64,000 bases of DNA from UBA10365 sp041441915 (GTDB lineage: Bacteria > Pseudomonadota > Alphaproteobacteria > Rhodobacterales > Rhodobacteraceae): contig JASDRS010000023.1 in the NCBI GenBank assembly GCA_041441915.1, positions 1 to 64,000 on the forward strand, given 5' to 3'. A program made the position numbers and the translations under genes. Shown here piece by piece: positions 53,337 to 63,008 of the stretch (position 1 is its first letter; each line of letters starts with the position of its first letter). The notes beneath the pieces are model-generated. The model did no database searches and had not been told where the DNA came from. It saw nothing but the letters and a program-made list of their open reading frames with translations.

Positions 53337-54718
53337 GAGCGGATCCTTTCCCGCACCAGTTCTTGCAGGGCGGTTAAATCGTTAGGAGCTAGTGTCATAC
53401 GTTCGGGACGGTTAAATAAATCACCCATGCGCAGCGGCAATAGCGGCGGCTGACCCGTGGCTCTTTCGACCGCATCAGGAAATTTAGCGGGATGCGCAGT
53501 CGCCAAAGTGATCATGGGCATGTCACACAAATGATCATTTGCCACATGTACGCCTACAGCGGAATGGGGGCACAAAACCTCTCCAGTAGTGGCGAAGGTT
53601 TGACTGATCGTGTCCAATGTCGCTCTTTCGGAACAATCGCCCGAAGCAAAGGTCTGACGTAAAAAATTATACGCATCTTGACGCAAAGCAAAGCCACCGG
53701 TTTTTAAAGCGGTCATCAAATTGGTAACTTCGACCGCGTCTTGCCCGTAGGCGTAAAATAAAACGCGCTCAAAATTAGACGACACCTGAATATCCATCGA
53801 AGGACTGAACGACGCGCTCACCCCATCAGTCATATACGACCCTGTGGAAATTACTCGGTGCAAAATATTATTTTGGTTTGTCGCAATTACCAACTTTTCG
53901 ATCGGCAACCCCATTTTTCGGGCTATATATCCAGCAAAAATATCACCAAAATTTCCCGTCGGCACGGTAAATCCGACCGAACGGTCAGGCGCGCCCAAGG
54001 AAATGGCCGACGTAAAATAATACACAACCTGTGCCAAAATACGCGCCCAGTTAATGGAATTAACCCCAGCCAAGCGCACCCCGTCGCGAAAGTCGAAGTC
54101 ATTAAACATATCTTTTACCCGCGCTTGGCAATCATCAAAATCGCCCTCAACCGCGATGGCATGTACATTTTTTTCAATCGGGGTGGTCATTTGACGGCGC
54201 TGCACATCTGAAATACGGCCTTTTGGAAATAAAATAAAAACATCTACATTGGCAAGCCCACGAAAGGCTTCAATCGCAGCAGATCCCGTATCGCCCGAGG
54301 TGGCACCCACTATAGTGATCCGCTCACCGGATTTGGCCAAGGCAGCTTGCATCATTTGGCCAATCAATTGCATGGCGAAATCTTTAAAGGCCAAGGTTGG
54401 CCCGTGAAAAAGTTCGAGCAAGAAATGGTTGGGAGCCAATTGCGCCAAGGGCGCGCGTGCCTTATGGCCAAAACCGCTATAGGCCTTGGCAATTAGCGCA
54501 CGGAAATCTCCGTCTGCAAATGTGTCGCCCATAAAGGGGCGCATCACCGCAAAGGTAATATCTTCATAGCTTTGTCCGTGCATGGCCCTGATAGCGCTTT
54601 TAGACAGCGCTGGCACCGATTGCGGCAGGTAAAGTCCACCGTCACGGGCCAAGCCCGTCATCATCGCGTCATGAAAATTCAAAATCGGCGCGGCGCCGCG
54701 GGTAGAAATATACTGCAT
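53333..54718 (-). CDS. thrC: Threonine synthase
   Basis: Turns phosphohomoserine to threonine with pyridoxal phosphate. 461 residues, long (yeast-like) form. Starts QYISTRGAAPILNFHDAMMTGLARDGGLYLP; the cofactor lysine is in GPTLAFKDFAMQLIG; then ATSGDTGSAAIEAF and TVPTGNFGDIFAGYIA. Follows SURF1 in the operon by 9 bases. Confidence 0.95.
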   Translation of the reverse strand: MQYISTRGAAPILNFHDAMMTGLARDGGLYLPQSVPALSKSAIRAMHGQSYEDITFAVMRPFMGDTFADGDFRALIAKAYSGFGHKARAPLAQLAPNHFLLELFHGPTLAFKDFAMQLIGQMMQAALAKSGERITIVGATSGDTGSAAIEAFRGLANVDVFILFPKGRISDVQRRQMTTPIEKNVHAIAVEGDFDDCQARVKDMFNDFDFRDGVRLAGVNSINWARILAQVVYYFTSAISLGAPDRSVGFTVPTGNFGDIFAGYIARKMGLPIEKLVIATNQNNILHRVISTGSYMTDGVSASFSPSMDIQVSSNFERVLFYAYGQDAVEVTNLMTALKTGGFALRQDAYNFLRQTFASGDCSERATLDTISQTFATTGEVLCPHSAVGVHVANDHLCDMPMITLATAHPAKFPDAVERATGQPPLLPLRMGDLFNRPERMTLAPNDLTALQELVRERIRS

Positions 54719-54727
54719 TATATGCCC

Positions 54728-55399
54728 CTATTTTGAAGCTTTGATACGCCAGACCAGAGCCGCTGTCACCATGAAGCAGATCAAGGCCAATGAAAACCAT
54801 GTCAGTGCGTAATTTAGATGGTCGTTGGCGATGGTTGATGTGTCAATAGGCATCGCAGAGATGCCGTCTCCGGTTTGGCTGCGTGCCACGATAAAGACTG
54901 TCTCTGTGCCCAATGCCGCAGCCATAGAGACCGCGTCGCGCACGAACCACAGGTTACGAATTGGATCAGGTTTGGGTGTAAAGTGGTCGGACTCCACAGG
55001 CCAATGTAAATTTCCTGCCAGTGTAATGTCTTTTACCATTTTCGGCTTTAGGTGATCAGCTTCGGCGATAAAGCCGCGGTCAATTAGAATGCGGCGCTGA
55101 TCAGTTGTTTCAAGCACTGCAATCTCGCGGTAACCTTGGCCAAAGTTTTTTTGACTGGATAGCACTTCAACCCCTTCACCAGTAAATCTGCCTTCGACAA
55201 TGACAGGCAAAAAGCGATCAGCCACGGGGTCAATCATGGTAGGTAGGTTCACAGGTGCGGCGGTCATGCGCGCGTCCATTTCAGCCATAATGCCTTCTTT
55301 CCAGGTCAGCCGTTGGAGCTGCCAAACCCCCAAGCCCACAAGAAACATCGAAGCCATAAACCCAGAAAGTAGAGGCGTGATCCATTCGCGCTTCATCAT
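54728..55399 (-). CDS. SURF1 family cytochrome c oxidase assembly protein
   Basis: 223 residues with a membrane helix at each end (LSGFMASMFLVGLGVWQLQRL and ALTWFSLALICFMVTAALVW). Key family stretches are VWQLQRLTWK, FGQGYREIAVLET, ILIDRGFI and the final DHLNYALTWF. SURF1 helps place heme a in subunit I. Between ctaE and thrC. Confidence 0.92.
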   Translation of the reverse strand: MMKREWITPLLSGFMASMFLVGLGVWQLQRLTWKEGIMAEMDARMTAAPVNLPTMIDPVADRFLPVIVEGRFTGEGVEVLSSQKNFGQGYREIAVLETTDQRRILIDRGFIAEADHLKPKMVKDITLAGNLHWPVESDHFTPKPDPIRNLWFVRDAVSMAAALGTETVFIVARSQTGDGISAMPIDTSTIANDHLNYALTWFSLALICFMVTAALVWRIKASK

Positions 55400-55468
55400 A
55401 TGCCTTTAGCGAAAAAGCGCGCGCCTGAGGGCCCACGCTTGATTTCATAACCAGTGAGAACTACGAGT

Positions 55469-56269
55469 CTATTGACCCCAAACATAGATGGCTGCAAACA
55501 AAAAAAGCCATACCACATCCACAAAGTGCCAATACCAAGCGGCAGCTTCAAAGCCAATATGTTGGGTTTGCGTAAAGTGACCTGCCCGCGCACGCAGCCA
55601 ACATACAATCAAAAAAATCGATCCTATTAGAACGTGAAATCCGTGAAAGCCTGTGGCCATATAGAAGTTCGCACCATAGATATTGCCCGCAAACCCAAAG
55701 GTCGCATGTGAATATTCATAAGCCTGAAATCCCGTAAACCACATGCCCAAAACAACAGCTAAGATCAAACCATTTTCCAAATCTTTGCGATTATTTTCAT
55801 GCACCAAAGCATGGTGCGCCCAAGTGGCGGCAGCACCCGAACACAACAAAATAAGAGTGTTCATCAAAGGCAAATGCCATGGGTCTAGTGTTTCAATACC
55901 AGCGGGCGGCCATTGCCCATCGACCAAGGGGCTCATTGGTCCCATTGGATAAAGTGCATGTTTAAAAAAGCTCCAAAACCAGGCGGCAAAAAACATCACT
56001 TCAGACATGATGAACATTATAAAGCCATAGCGCAGGCCAATTGCCACCGCAGGAGTGTGATCGCCAACTTTGGCTTCACTGACCATTTCAGACCACCACG
56101 CAAACATCACGTAAAGCACTACAGTGAAGCCTATAAGAGCCATAAAAGGCTTATGGCCATGCATCCAAAGCACTGAGCCAAAAAACATGATGAAGGCCCC
56201 AACAGCAGCCGTAAGCGGCCAGATAGACGGAGGAAGAATGTGGTAGTCGTGGTTTTTGGCATGGGCCAT
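55469..56269 (-). CDS. ctaE: Cytochrome c oxidase subunit III
   Basis: 266 residues with seven membrane helices. Typical stretches are NHDYHILPPSIWPLTAAVGAF, LRYGFIMFIMSEVMFFAAWFWSFFKHAL, TLILLCSGAAATWAHHAL, GFQAYEYSHATF and YWHFVDVVWLFLFA. Partner of CtaD and CtaC in the aa3-type oxidase. Follows ctaG. Confidence 0.96.
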   Translation of the reverse strand: MAHAKNHDYHILPPSIWPLTAAVGAFIMFFGSVLWMHGHKPFMALIGFTVVLYVMFAWWSEMVSEAKVGDHTPAVAIGLRYGFIMFIMSEVMFFAAWFWSFFKHALYPMGPMSPLVDGQWPPAGIETLDPWHLPLMNTLILLCSGAAATWAHHALVHENNRKDLENGLILAVVLGMWFTGFQAYEYSHATFGFAGNIYGANFYMATGFHGFHVLIGSIFLIVCWLRARAGHFTQTQHIGFEAAAWYWHFVDVVWLFLFAAIYVWGQ

Positions 56270-56287
56270 AGTAATGTTTCCTTGGTT

Positions 56288-56863
56288 TTAATAGTTTGAT
56301 GCCCCAGACAAGGCTGGAGCAAGGGTCGCCTGCTGTACAGGCGCCTGAGTTTCATGAAAAGTATAAGAAAGTGTGATCTCATGCACGTACTTTGCCTCTG
56401 GATCATTAACAATTTCTGCATCAACATAGAAGCTGACCGGCATATCAACAGTTTCACCGGGTTGCAGCACCTGTTCGGAGAAGCAAAAGCAGGCGACTTT
56501 AGTAAAATAAGGCCCCACTGAATATGGCATGACATTATAGCTTGCTGTGCCCGCCACAACGCGGTCAGTTGGATTATGGGCGCGGTAAAAAGCCAAGCCA
56601 TTTTCACCAATTTTTATCTCCATATTAGGCACTTCAGCCTTAAAGTCCCAAGGCATTCCCGCCTTTTTCGAGGCATCAAACCAAATGGTTATTGATTTAT
56701 CGAGTATCACTTCTGACGCTTCCACAGCGACTTGGCTGGTTCCGGCAAAACCAGTCGTGCGGCAAAACCAATCATAAAAAGGGACAGCAGCAAAAGAAAG
56801 GCCAAGCATGATCGTGGCCACGCCAACCAAGGTGAGGCCAGTTTTATGCTTAGGGGACATCAC
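56288..56863 (-). CDS. ctaG: Cytochrome c oxidase assembly protein CtaG (Cox11)
   Basis: 191 residues. One N-terminal membrane helix (VGVATIMLGLSFAAVPFYDWFCRTTGFAGT), then a periplasmic domain with YNVMPYSVGPYFTKVACFCFSEQ holding the copper-binding CFCF, and DMPVSFYVDAEI. It puts copper into the Cu(B) site of subunit I. Overlaps the small coxF-like gene by 4 bases. Confidence 0.95.
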   Translation of the reverse strand: MMSPKHKTGLTLVGVATIMLGLSFAAVPFYDWFCRTTGFAGTSQVAVEASEVILDKSITIWFDASKKAGMPWDFKAEVPNMEIKIGENGLAFYRAHNPTDRVVAGTASYNVMPYSVGPYFTKVACFCFSEQVLQPGETVDMPVSFYVDAEIVNDPEAKYVHEITLSYTFHETQAPVQQATLAPALSGASNY

Positions 56864-57078
56864 GGCGACACCTTTGGTAAGGCTGGAATATCGGGGGCTT
56901 GCGGCGCGATGAGGCTTGGGCGCAGCGCATGATCATAGGCTCGCATATCTTCACCACGGATCATTTTCACTACGGTTAGGCCAAAGACTAAGGTCACAAA
57001 AAAACCTAAGGCCAAACCTACGCCAACATTACGGCTAAAGCGGCGTTTATATATTTCATGCTGCTTATCAAATGCCAT
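56860..57078 (-). CDS. Small single-pass membrane protein of the cox operon (CoxF-like)
   Basis: 72 residues: a charged N-terminus (KQHEIYKRRFSRN), one membrane helix (VGVGLALGFFVTLVFGLTVVKMI), and a short proline-rich tail. It lies between ctaB and ctaG, overlapping each by 1-4 bases, in the slot where Rhodobacteraceae have a small CoxF-type or hypothetical gene. Its place suggests a part in oxidase assembly; there is no direct evidence of activity. Confidence 0.82.
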   Translation of the reverse strand: MAFDKQHEIYKRRFSRNVGVGLALGFFVTLVFGLTVVKMIRGEDMRAYDHALRPSLIAPQAPDIPALPKVSP

Positions 57079-58010
57079 TACCAGCCCCCATATCCAAAAG
57101 GTTTCATTGCAGCTTCTAGCAAAAAAGCGCTAAACAAGAAAAAAAGATAGCAAAGTGAAAAACGAAACACTTGTTTTTCAACTTTGTAATTGTCGGCTTC
57201 GGCTTCGGCTTCACTGCGCATCCAAATCTGAAAAACACCGCGCAAAAATATAACCGACATTAGGGTTGCAATCGCCACATAGGTAATACCCCCGATCGAG
57301 GTGAAGCCAACACCAATAGCAACTGGTATCAGTAAAATCGTATAAACTAAGATATGCGTTCTGGTCACTTTGCGGCCATGGGTCACGGTCAACATTGGCA
57401 CGCCTGCTGCGGCATAATCTTCCTTCATGAACAAAGCTAATGCCCAAAAATGGGGTGGTGTCCACATGAAGATTAACGCAAACATCAAAGCACTTTCCAA
57501 CGATACACCACCTGTGGCCGCAGCCCAACCAATCATTGGAGGAAATGCGCCTGCGGCCCCGCCGATGACGATATTTTGCGACGTTAAACGTTTGAGCCAC
57601 ATCGAATATATCACGGCGTAAAAGAAGATGGTAAATGCCAAAAGGCCCGCAGCCATCCAATTTGCCGCCAATCCAAGCATCATCACAGACAGTCCTGATA
57701 GCGCAAGGCCAAAGCCTAAAGCTTCGCCAGGTGCGATTCGACCCGACGGAATGGGGCGACGCACTGTGCGTTTCATCACACGGTCAATATCGGCATCCCA
57801 CCACATATTAAGCGCGCCAGATGCCCCAGCACCGAGCGCAATAAAGGAAATGGCGGCAAAACCGACCACGGGATGAACTCCATTTGGCGCCACCAATAGG
57901 CCGGCCATGGCCGTAAAAACAACCAAAGACATAACGCGCGGCTTTAATAACTGTGCGAAGTCACCAAATCCTGCGTCATATGGCTGTAGGGTCATTTGAA
58001 CGTCGCTCAT
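57078..58010 (-). CDS. ctaB: Protoheme IX farnesyltransferase
   Basis: Makes heme O from heme B for the oxidase. 310 residues from ATG 58010 (AGGA 6 bases upstream); the frame continues upstream through the end of ctaC but is not coding there. Nine membrane helices; the prenyl-diphosphate site is NMWWDADIDRVMKRTVRRP, with SQNIVIGGAAGAFPPMIGW and TPPHFWALALF. After ctaC. Confidence 0.95.
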   Translation of the reverse strand: MSDVQMTLQPYDAGFGDFAQLLKPRVMSLVVFTAMAGLLVAPNGVHPVVGFAAISFIALGAGASGALNMWWDADIDRVMKRTVRRPIPSGRIAPGEALGFGLALSGLSVMMLGLAANWMAAGLLAFTIFFYAVIYSMWLKRLTSQNIVIGGAAGAFPPMIGWAAATGGVSLESALMFALIFMWTPPHFWALALFMKEDYAAAGVPMLTVTHGRKVTRTHILVYTILLIPVAIGVGFTSIGGITYVAIATLMSVIFLRGVFQIWMRSEAEAEADNYKVEKQVFRFSLCYLFFLFSAFLLEAAMKPFGYGGW

Positions 58011-58053
58011 GCTGGATCCTGAGGCAAAGGTCGCGAAAACCCACGCGCCTAGA

Positions 58054-59004
58054 TTAATTTGAAGCGATAATAGTAGGCGCTTGCACCATATCAGCCGAAA
58101 GCTGGACTTGGCCGCCTTTGGCACTTTGCAGCCAGGCATCGTAAGTCGCTTGATTGACCACTTTAACCGTGACGGGCATGTAGGCATGGCTTTGGCCGCA
58201 AATTTCGGAACATTGACCAAAAAAGATGCCTTCTTGATCAGCCGAAAACCAAAGTTGCGCCAACCGGCCCGGAACGGCATCTTGCTTCACACCAAAGGCT
58301 GGAATTGTCCAAGCGTGGATTACATCCGCACCAGTCACTTGCACGACGATAGTCTTGCCAACGGGCACAATGACCGCAGTATCAGTAGCTAGTAAAAAGT
58401 CACCGCGTGTGTAACCCAAAGCTTCCAGCTTCATCACGGCCACATCGTCAAGTACTTGTGGTGTGCTCATTGGTTGATCAGGACCCAATGACGCAACATC
58501 AGTTGATCCATCAACAAGGAAGCTATCAAACGCAACATCTTCACCAACATATTCATAGTCCCAATACCATTGGTTGCCTGTGGCTTTGATAGTAATATCA
58601 GCGACGGGGATTTCTTGTTGTTTGAACAAGATAGGCAAAGAAAAGGCTCCAATAACAAATAAAATTACTATCGGCACCACAGTCCATGCCACTTCAAGTG
58701 GAGAGTTATGGGTAAAAGTCGCAGGTTTTGGATTGCGTTTGCTGTTGTAGCGCACCGCCACATACAGCAGAAGACTGGTCACAAAAATCGTAATCACAGT
58801 AATGATGACCAAAATAAAATGATCCAGCCAATGTATGTCTGACGCCAACTCAGTTGCAGCAGGTTGAAAGCCCAAAAGTTTATCAACCGGATGACCTATT
58901 GTGGGCAACTTTTGCGCAATAACGCTCTCAGCGGTTACCGCGAGGGCAGCCACAATGCGGGTCAAGCGGGTGGCTGTTCCAACTAAATAAGTCCAAAGAC
59001 GCAT
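58054..59004 (-). CDS. ctaC: Cytochrome c oxidase subunit II
   Basis: 316 residues from ATG 59004 (GGGAA 6 bases upstream; a TTG two codons earlier is not needed). Signal-like start, two membrane helices, then the Cu(A) domain: GNQWYWDYEY, HAWTIPAFGVKQDAVPGR and FGQCSEICGQSHAYMPV with the two Cys, Glu, His and Met ligands. Takes electrons from cytochrome c to CtaD. First gene of the operon that runs to the GNAT gene. Confidence 0.96.
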   Translation of the reverse strand: MRLWTYLVGTATRLTRIVAALAVTAESVIAQKLPTIGHPVDKLLGFQPAATELASDIHWLDHFILVIITVITIFVTSLLLYVAVRYNSKRNPKPATFTHNSPLEVAWTVVPIVILFVIGAFSLPILFKQQEIPVADITIKATGNQWYWDYEYVGEDVAFDSFLVDGSTDVASLGPDQPMSTPQVLDDVAVMKLEALGYTRGDFLLATDTAVIVPVGKTIVVQVTGADVIHAWTIPAFGVKQDAVPGRLAQLWFSADQEGIFFGQCSEICGQSHAYMPVTVKVVNQATYDAWLQSAKGGQVQLSADMVQAPTIIASN

Positions 59005-59169
59005 AATCAATTCCCGTTCGATAGAGCGATTTATATTTTATTGGCCACGCACTTTTACTAAAAAGCGAAAAACCATTGTTTATTTTGCGGTTAAAACCAT
59101 ATTAGAGACAGATCGACAAGACAAACAGTTGCGGCAAATTAGCTCAATTGCACAAAAGAGGAATATTCC

Positions 59170-60591
59170 ATGTCCAACGCACCATTTAGCCCCTTTGACG
59201 GTCAGCTTGATGCGGATCAAGCGCTCAAAACCTTACAAGAGGCAACGATGGGGGCCGACGATGGAGAGCTATTTTTAGAGCGTTCGCGCTCAGAGTCGAT
59301 TGTATTAGATGATGGGCGCATTAAAAACGCCAGCTATGACGCAATCGAGGGCTTTGGTCTGCGCGCAGTGCGCGGCGAAGTGTCAGGTTATGCCCATTCG
59401 ACGGAAATTTCTCATGCCGCACTAACACGTGCTAAAGAGACTGCGCGCTTGGCAGTGGGTGAAGGAGGTGGGATTATGGCAGCTTCCCCCAAGGGCACCA
59501 ATCTAAAACTTTATTCAGACAAAGACCCTATGCTTGATGCAATTTTTTCAGATAAAATTGATATGTTAAAAGAAATTGATGCATTCACCCGTGCACTTGA
59601 TTCACGTGTCGTGCAAGTGTCGGCCAGCTTATCAGCAGGCTTACAAGAGGTTGAAATTCTGCGCTCCGAAGGGTTGCGTCTGGCCGATATTCGCCCCATG
59701 GCACGTATCAATATTTCAGTAATTGTCGAAACTGCAGGTCGCCGTGAATCTGGAGTTGCGGGGGGCGGAGGTCGCTTTGGATTGGCGGGGCTTTTAGAAC
59801 CCAAACATTGGCAAAACATCGCTCACGAATCCTTACGCATCGCCATCGTGAACCTTGAAGCGGTGCCAGCACCTGCGGGCATGTTCGATGTGGTTTTGGG
59901 CCCTGGTTGGCCTGGGATTTTACTGCATGAGGCAATCGGCCATGGTCTAGAAGGCGACTTTAACCGAAAAAAAACCAGCGCATTTTGTGATTTGATGGGT
60001 AAGGAAATCGCCGCCAAAGGCGTTACCGTCCTGGATGATGGCACATTGCACGACCGACGCGGATCTATTTCAATTGATGACGAAGGCACGCCTTCGGCGC
60101 GCAATGTTTTAATAGAAGACGGCATTTTGGTGGGCTATATGCAAGACCGTCAAAATGCCCGATTGATGGGCGTAGCCCCCACAGGAAATGGACGGCGCGA
60201 AAGCCACGCTCATATGCCTATGCCACGCATGACCAACACCTATATGCTTAATGGCAATGACAACCCCACAGACATGATTGCCAGTTTAAAAGACGGGATC
60301 TATGCTGTGGGATTTGGAGGCGGTCAGGTTGACATTACCAACGGAAAGTTCGTCTTTTCCTGCACCGAAGCTTACCGCGTGCAAAATGGTGTGATCGGGG
60401 CTCCCGTTAAAGGGGCCACTTTGATTGGCGATGGTGCCACGGCGCTCAAACAAATCCGCGCCATTGGGGATGACATGGCACTTGATCCGGGCGTAGGCAA
60501 TTGCGGCAAAGCAGGCCAATGGGTGCCTGTCGGCGTTGGGCAACCCAGCCTTTACATTAGCGGACTGACGGTGGGCGGGTCGGCCTCGTAA
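59170..60591 (+). CDS. tldD: Metalloprotease TldD
   Basis: 473 residues. Zinc site HEAIGHGLEGD (~257-267) with the following DGTLHDRRGSISIDDEG, and TGNGRRESHAHMPMPRMTNTYML. TldD works with TldE to trim peptides and mature microcins. TldE is not near. Divergent from ctaC; AGAGGAA is 7 bases before the ATG. Convergent with tex. Confidence 0.95.
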   Translation: MSNAPFSPFDGQLDADQALKTLQEATMGADDGELFLERSRSESIVLDDGRIKNASYDAIEGFGLRAVRGEVSGYAHSTEISHAALTRAKETARLAVGEGGGIMAASPKGTNLKLYSDKDPMLDAIFSDKIDMLKEIDAFTRALDSRVVQVSASLSAGLQEVEILRSEGLRLADIRPMARINISVIVETAGRRESGVAGGGGRFGLAGLLEPKHWQNIAHESLRIAIVNLEAVPAPAGMFDVVLGPGWPGILLHEAIGHGLEGDFNRKKTSAFCDLMGKEIAAKGVTVLDDGTLHDRRGSISIDDEGTPSARNVLIEDGILVGYMQDRQNARLMGVAPTGNGRRESHAHMPMPRMTNTYMLNGNDNPTDMIASLKDGIYAVGFGGGQVDITNGKFVFSCTEAYRVQNGVIGAPVKGATLIGDGATALKQIRAIGDDMALDPGVGNCGKAGQWVPVGVGQPSLYISGLTVGGSAS

Positions 60592-60594
60592 CCG

Positions 60595-62670
60595 TTACGA
60601 TTTCCCGAATGTGTCCTTAAGGGGGGCAAAGGAATTGTTCGCGTCATCTCTTGGACCTTTTGTGGAGCGGGCTTGGGCCTGATGGGATTTTAAACTTGGT
60701 TTTGTCGCAGCACTCGCTTTGCGCTCGGCGGCATCTTGGCGAGCATCACTACTGTCTTCACGCATGGTCAGGCCAATGCGTTTGCGCACCACGTCGACTT
60801 CGACAACGCGCACCTGCACGACTTGGCCTGCTTTAGCCACTTCGTGCGGGTCTTTAACAAAACGATCAGCAAGTTGGCTGACATGCACAAGGCCATCTTG
60901 ATGCACCCCAATATCAATAAAAGCGCCAAAGGCCGCAACATTGGTCACGGTGCCTTCCAGCATCATGCCTGATTTTAGGTCTTTGATGTCATTGATACCA
61001 TCGGCAAACTTGGCAGTTTTAAAACTTGGGCGCGGATCACGGCCAGGCTTTTCAAGTTCGGTCAAAATATCGCGCACGGTAAGCAGACCAAAGCGCGCAT
61101 CAATAAAATTTTCGGGCCTTAGCGCCTGAAGTGCGGTCTGATCGCCCATAACAGCGCGTAAATCACGCCCGCAAGCGGACACAATTTTACGTTCTAAATC
61201 ATATGCTTCTGGGTGAACAGAGCTTGAATCAAGCGGCTCAGCGCCATTTAGGATACGCAAAAACCCAGCTGACTGTTCAAATGCCTTTGGCCCCAAACGA
61301 GTTACTTTAAGCACATCTTGGCGCCGCTTAAAGGGCCCAAAAGTGTCACGGTGCGCCACAATTGCATCGGCCAAACCGGGCCCAAGGCCCGACACACGTG
61401 CCAGCAAAGACGTCGAGGCCGTGTTTAAATCAACCCCTACCGCATTCACCGCATCTTCCACAACGGCCTCCAATGACTTGCCCAAACGAAACTGGTCAAC
61501 ATCATGCTGGTATTGGTCTACACCAATAGATTTGGGTTCAATTTTTACTAATTCCGCCAAAGGGTCTTGCAGGCGCCGCGCTGTTGACACGGCACCTCGC
61601 AACGAGACGTCAAGGTTCGGAAACTCAGCCGCGGCTAGGGCCGAGGCAGAATAGATCGACGCACCGGCTTCAGACACGATCACCTTAGTCAGGTTTGATT
61701 GTGTCGCCGGCAATGCTTTTAACACGTCAACGACCAAAGCATCAGTTTCACGTGAAGCGGTGCCATTACCGATGGCAATCATCGTCACATTATAGGCTGT
61801 GATCAGGCGTAAAAGCTCAGCTTTAGCACCGATCAGGTCATTTATGGGCTGGAATGGATAGATGGTGCTGGTCGCCAAAACCTTGCCCGTGGCATCAATG
61901 AGTGCTATTTTACAGCCCATGCGAATGCCCGGATCAATGCCCATTGTCACCCGCCCGCCCGCAGGGGCGGCCAAAAGCAAGTCTTTTAAATTACGCGCAA
62001 AAACGTTAATCGCTTCAGCGTCTGCGCGATCACGCAAATCTGACATAGCATCAAACGTGAGGCTATTTTTCAGCTTAACCCGCCAAGCCCAAGAGGCTGA
62101 AAAGCGCAGCCACGCATCGCCCAAGCCTTGCCCCAAAGGCGCGAAGGGTGAAGCACAGGTGATTTCACAAGGGCTTTGCCCCCGCAGCGCCTCGGGGTCA
62201 ACGGCCAGACCAAGGGTCAAAAACCCTTCGTTGCGACCACGAAGCATAGCCAAAATACGGTGACCTGCTGCTTTGAATATTGGTTCGGAATGGGAAAAAT
62301 AGTCTGAAAATTTGACGCCATCGGCTTCACGGCCAGACACGACTTGCGCTTGCAACACGGCATTATTGGCAATATAGCGGCGCAACTTTCTCAAAAGCTG
62401 GGCATTTTCCGATAGCGCTTCAGCCAAAATATCGCGCGCGCCTTCAAGAGCGATTTTAGTGTCAGCAACTTCGGAGGTTATAAAACCTATGGCCAGAAAA
62501 TCAGGGGCGACGGTGCGGTTAGCCAAAATCGCGTCATAGAGCGGCCCGAGACCCAACTCGCGCGCTATCATGGCGCGGGTACGTCTCTTAGGCTTATAGG
62601 GGAGATAAAGATCTTCAAGGCCAGATTTTGTGGTTACTTCAGCCAAGGCGCCTGCAATAGTATCGGTCAT
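60595..62670 (-). CDS. tex: Tex-family RNA-binding protein, large downstream part of an interrupted gene
   Basis: 691 residues. It holds the rest of the Tex N-terminal region (DLYLPYKPKRRTRAMIARELGL), the YqgF-like nuclease fold (GIDPGIRMGCKIALID, AIGNGTASRETDAL, EAGASIYSASALAAAEFPNLD), the helix-hairpin-helix part (LNTASTSLLARVSGLGPGLA) and the C-terminal S1 domain (MLEGTVTNVAAFGAFIDIGVHQDGLVHVSQL). The first 89 residues are in frame directly before it, split off by TAG at 62671-62673. Its ATG follows that TAG at once, so reinitiation could give this protein. Tex acts in transcription or RNA metabolism. Confidence 0.8.
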   Translation of the reverse strand: MTDTIAGALAEVTTKSGLEDLYLPYKPKRRTRAMIARELGLGPLYDAILANRTVAPDFLAIGFITSEVADTKIALEGARDILAEALSENAQLLRKLRRYIANNAVLQAQVVSGREADGVKFSDYFSHSEPIFKAAGHRILAMLRGRNEGFLTLGLAVDPEALRGQSPCEITCASPFAPLGQGLGDAWLRFSASWAWRVKLKNSLTFDAMSDLRDRADAEAINVFARNLKDLLLAAPAGGRVTMGIDPGIRMGCKIALIDATGKVLATSTIYPFQPINDLIGAKAELLRLITAYNVTMIAIGNGTASRETDALVVDVLKALPATQSNLTKVIVSEAGASIYSASALAAAEFPNLDVSLRGAVSTARRLQDPLAELVKIEPKSIGVDQYQHDVDQFRLGKSLEAVVEDAVNAVGVDLNTASTSLLARVSGLGPGLADAIVAHRDTFGPFKRRQDVLKVTRLGPKAFEQSAGFLRILNGAEPLDSSSVHPEAYDLERKIVSACGRDLRAVMGDQTALQALRPENFIDARFGLLTVRDILTELEKPGRDPRPSFKTAKFADGINDIKDLKSGMMLEGTVTNVAAFGAFIDIGVHQDGLVHVSQLADRFVKDPHEVAKAGQVVQVRVVEVDVVRKRIGLTMREDSSDARQDAAERKASAATKPSLKSHQAQARSTKGPRDDANNSFAPLKDTFGKS

Positions 62671-62940
62671 CTAGCCTTGATCTGTGATCAAGGCAATGAT
62701 CGCCTTGCGGCGCACGCCGAATTCACGCAGGTAATCGAGCCGCTCGGCCAAAGTGCGTAGCTGCGTGTCATCAAGCCCACCCGTAGCCTCTTTTCTATAA
62801 CGTGCAATAAACGGAACAGTTGATCCACCATCCAATAACGCTACTGCCGCCAGAACCTGCGCGGGCCCAGCTGAAATTTCACCAGCAATTTGACGGGCTA
62901 TTTGGGCAAACGGATCTTGGTTCACAGGCGGTCCAATCAA
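62671..62940 (-). pseudogene. tex: Tex N-terminal fragment ending at an in-frame amber codon
   Basis: 89 residues: FAQIARQIAGEISAGPAQVLAAVALLDGG, STVPFIARYRKEATGGLDDTQLRTLAERLDYLREFGVRRKAIIALITDQG, then TAG. These match the first tenth of Tex, where the family normally continues with Lys (AAG), one base away from TAG. The two parts together give ~780 residues, the usual Tex length. A single substitution explains the split. Could be a true mutation or a sequencing error. Confidence 0.75.
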
Positions 62941-63008
62941 TCATAAAAGTTAAAGCCCAAGTAAGACAGTTAGCCCGTAGTATGCGCCATCATGAGAAAT
63001 TTAAAGAG

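Noticed and set aside
57211..57660. 149-codon frame within ctaB on the same strand
   Set aside because: Out-of-frame shadow of a conserved membrane enzyme gene; the ctaB frame carries the motifs.
58011..58280. N-terminal extension of ctaB into ctaC
   Set aside because: The extra 90 residues lie in ctaC coding sequence in another frame; the ATG at 58010 has a good ribosome site and gives the family length.
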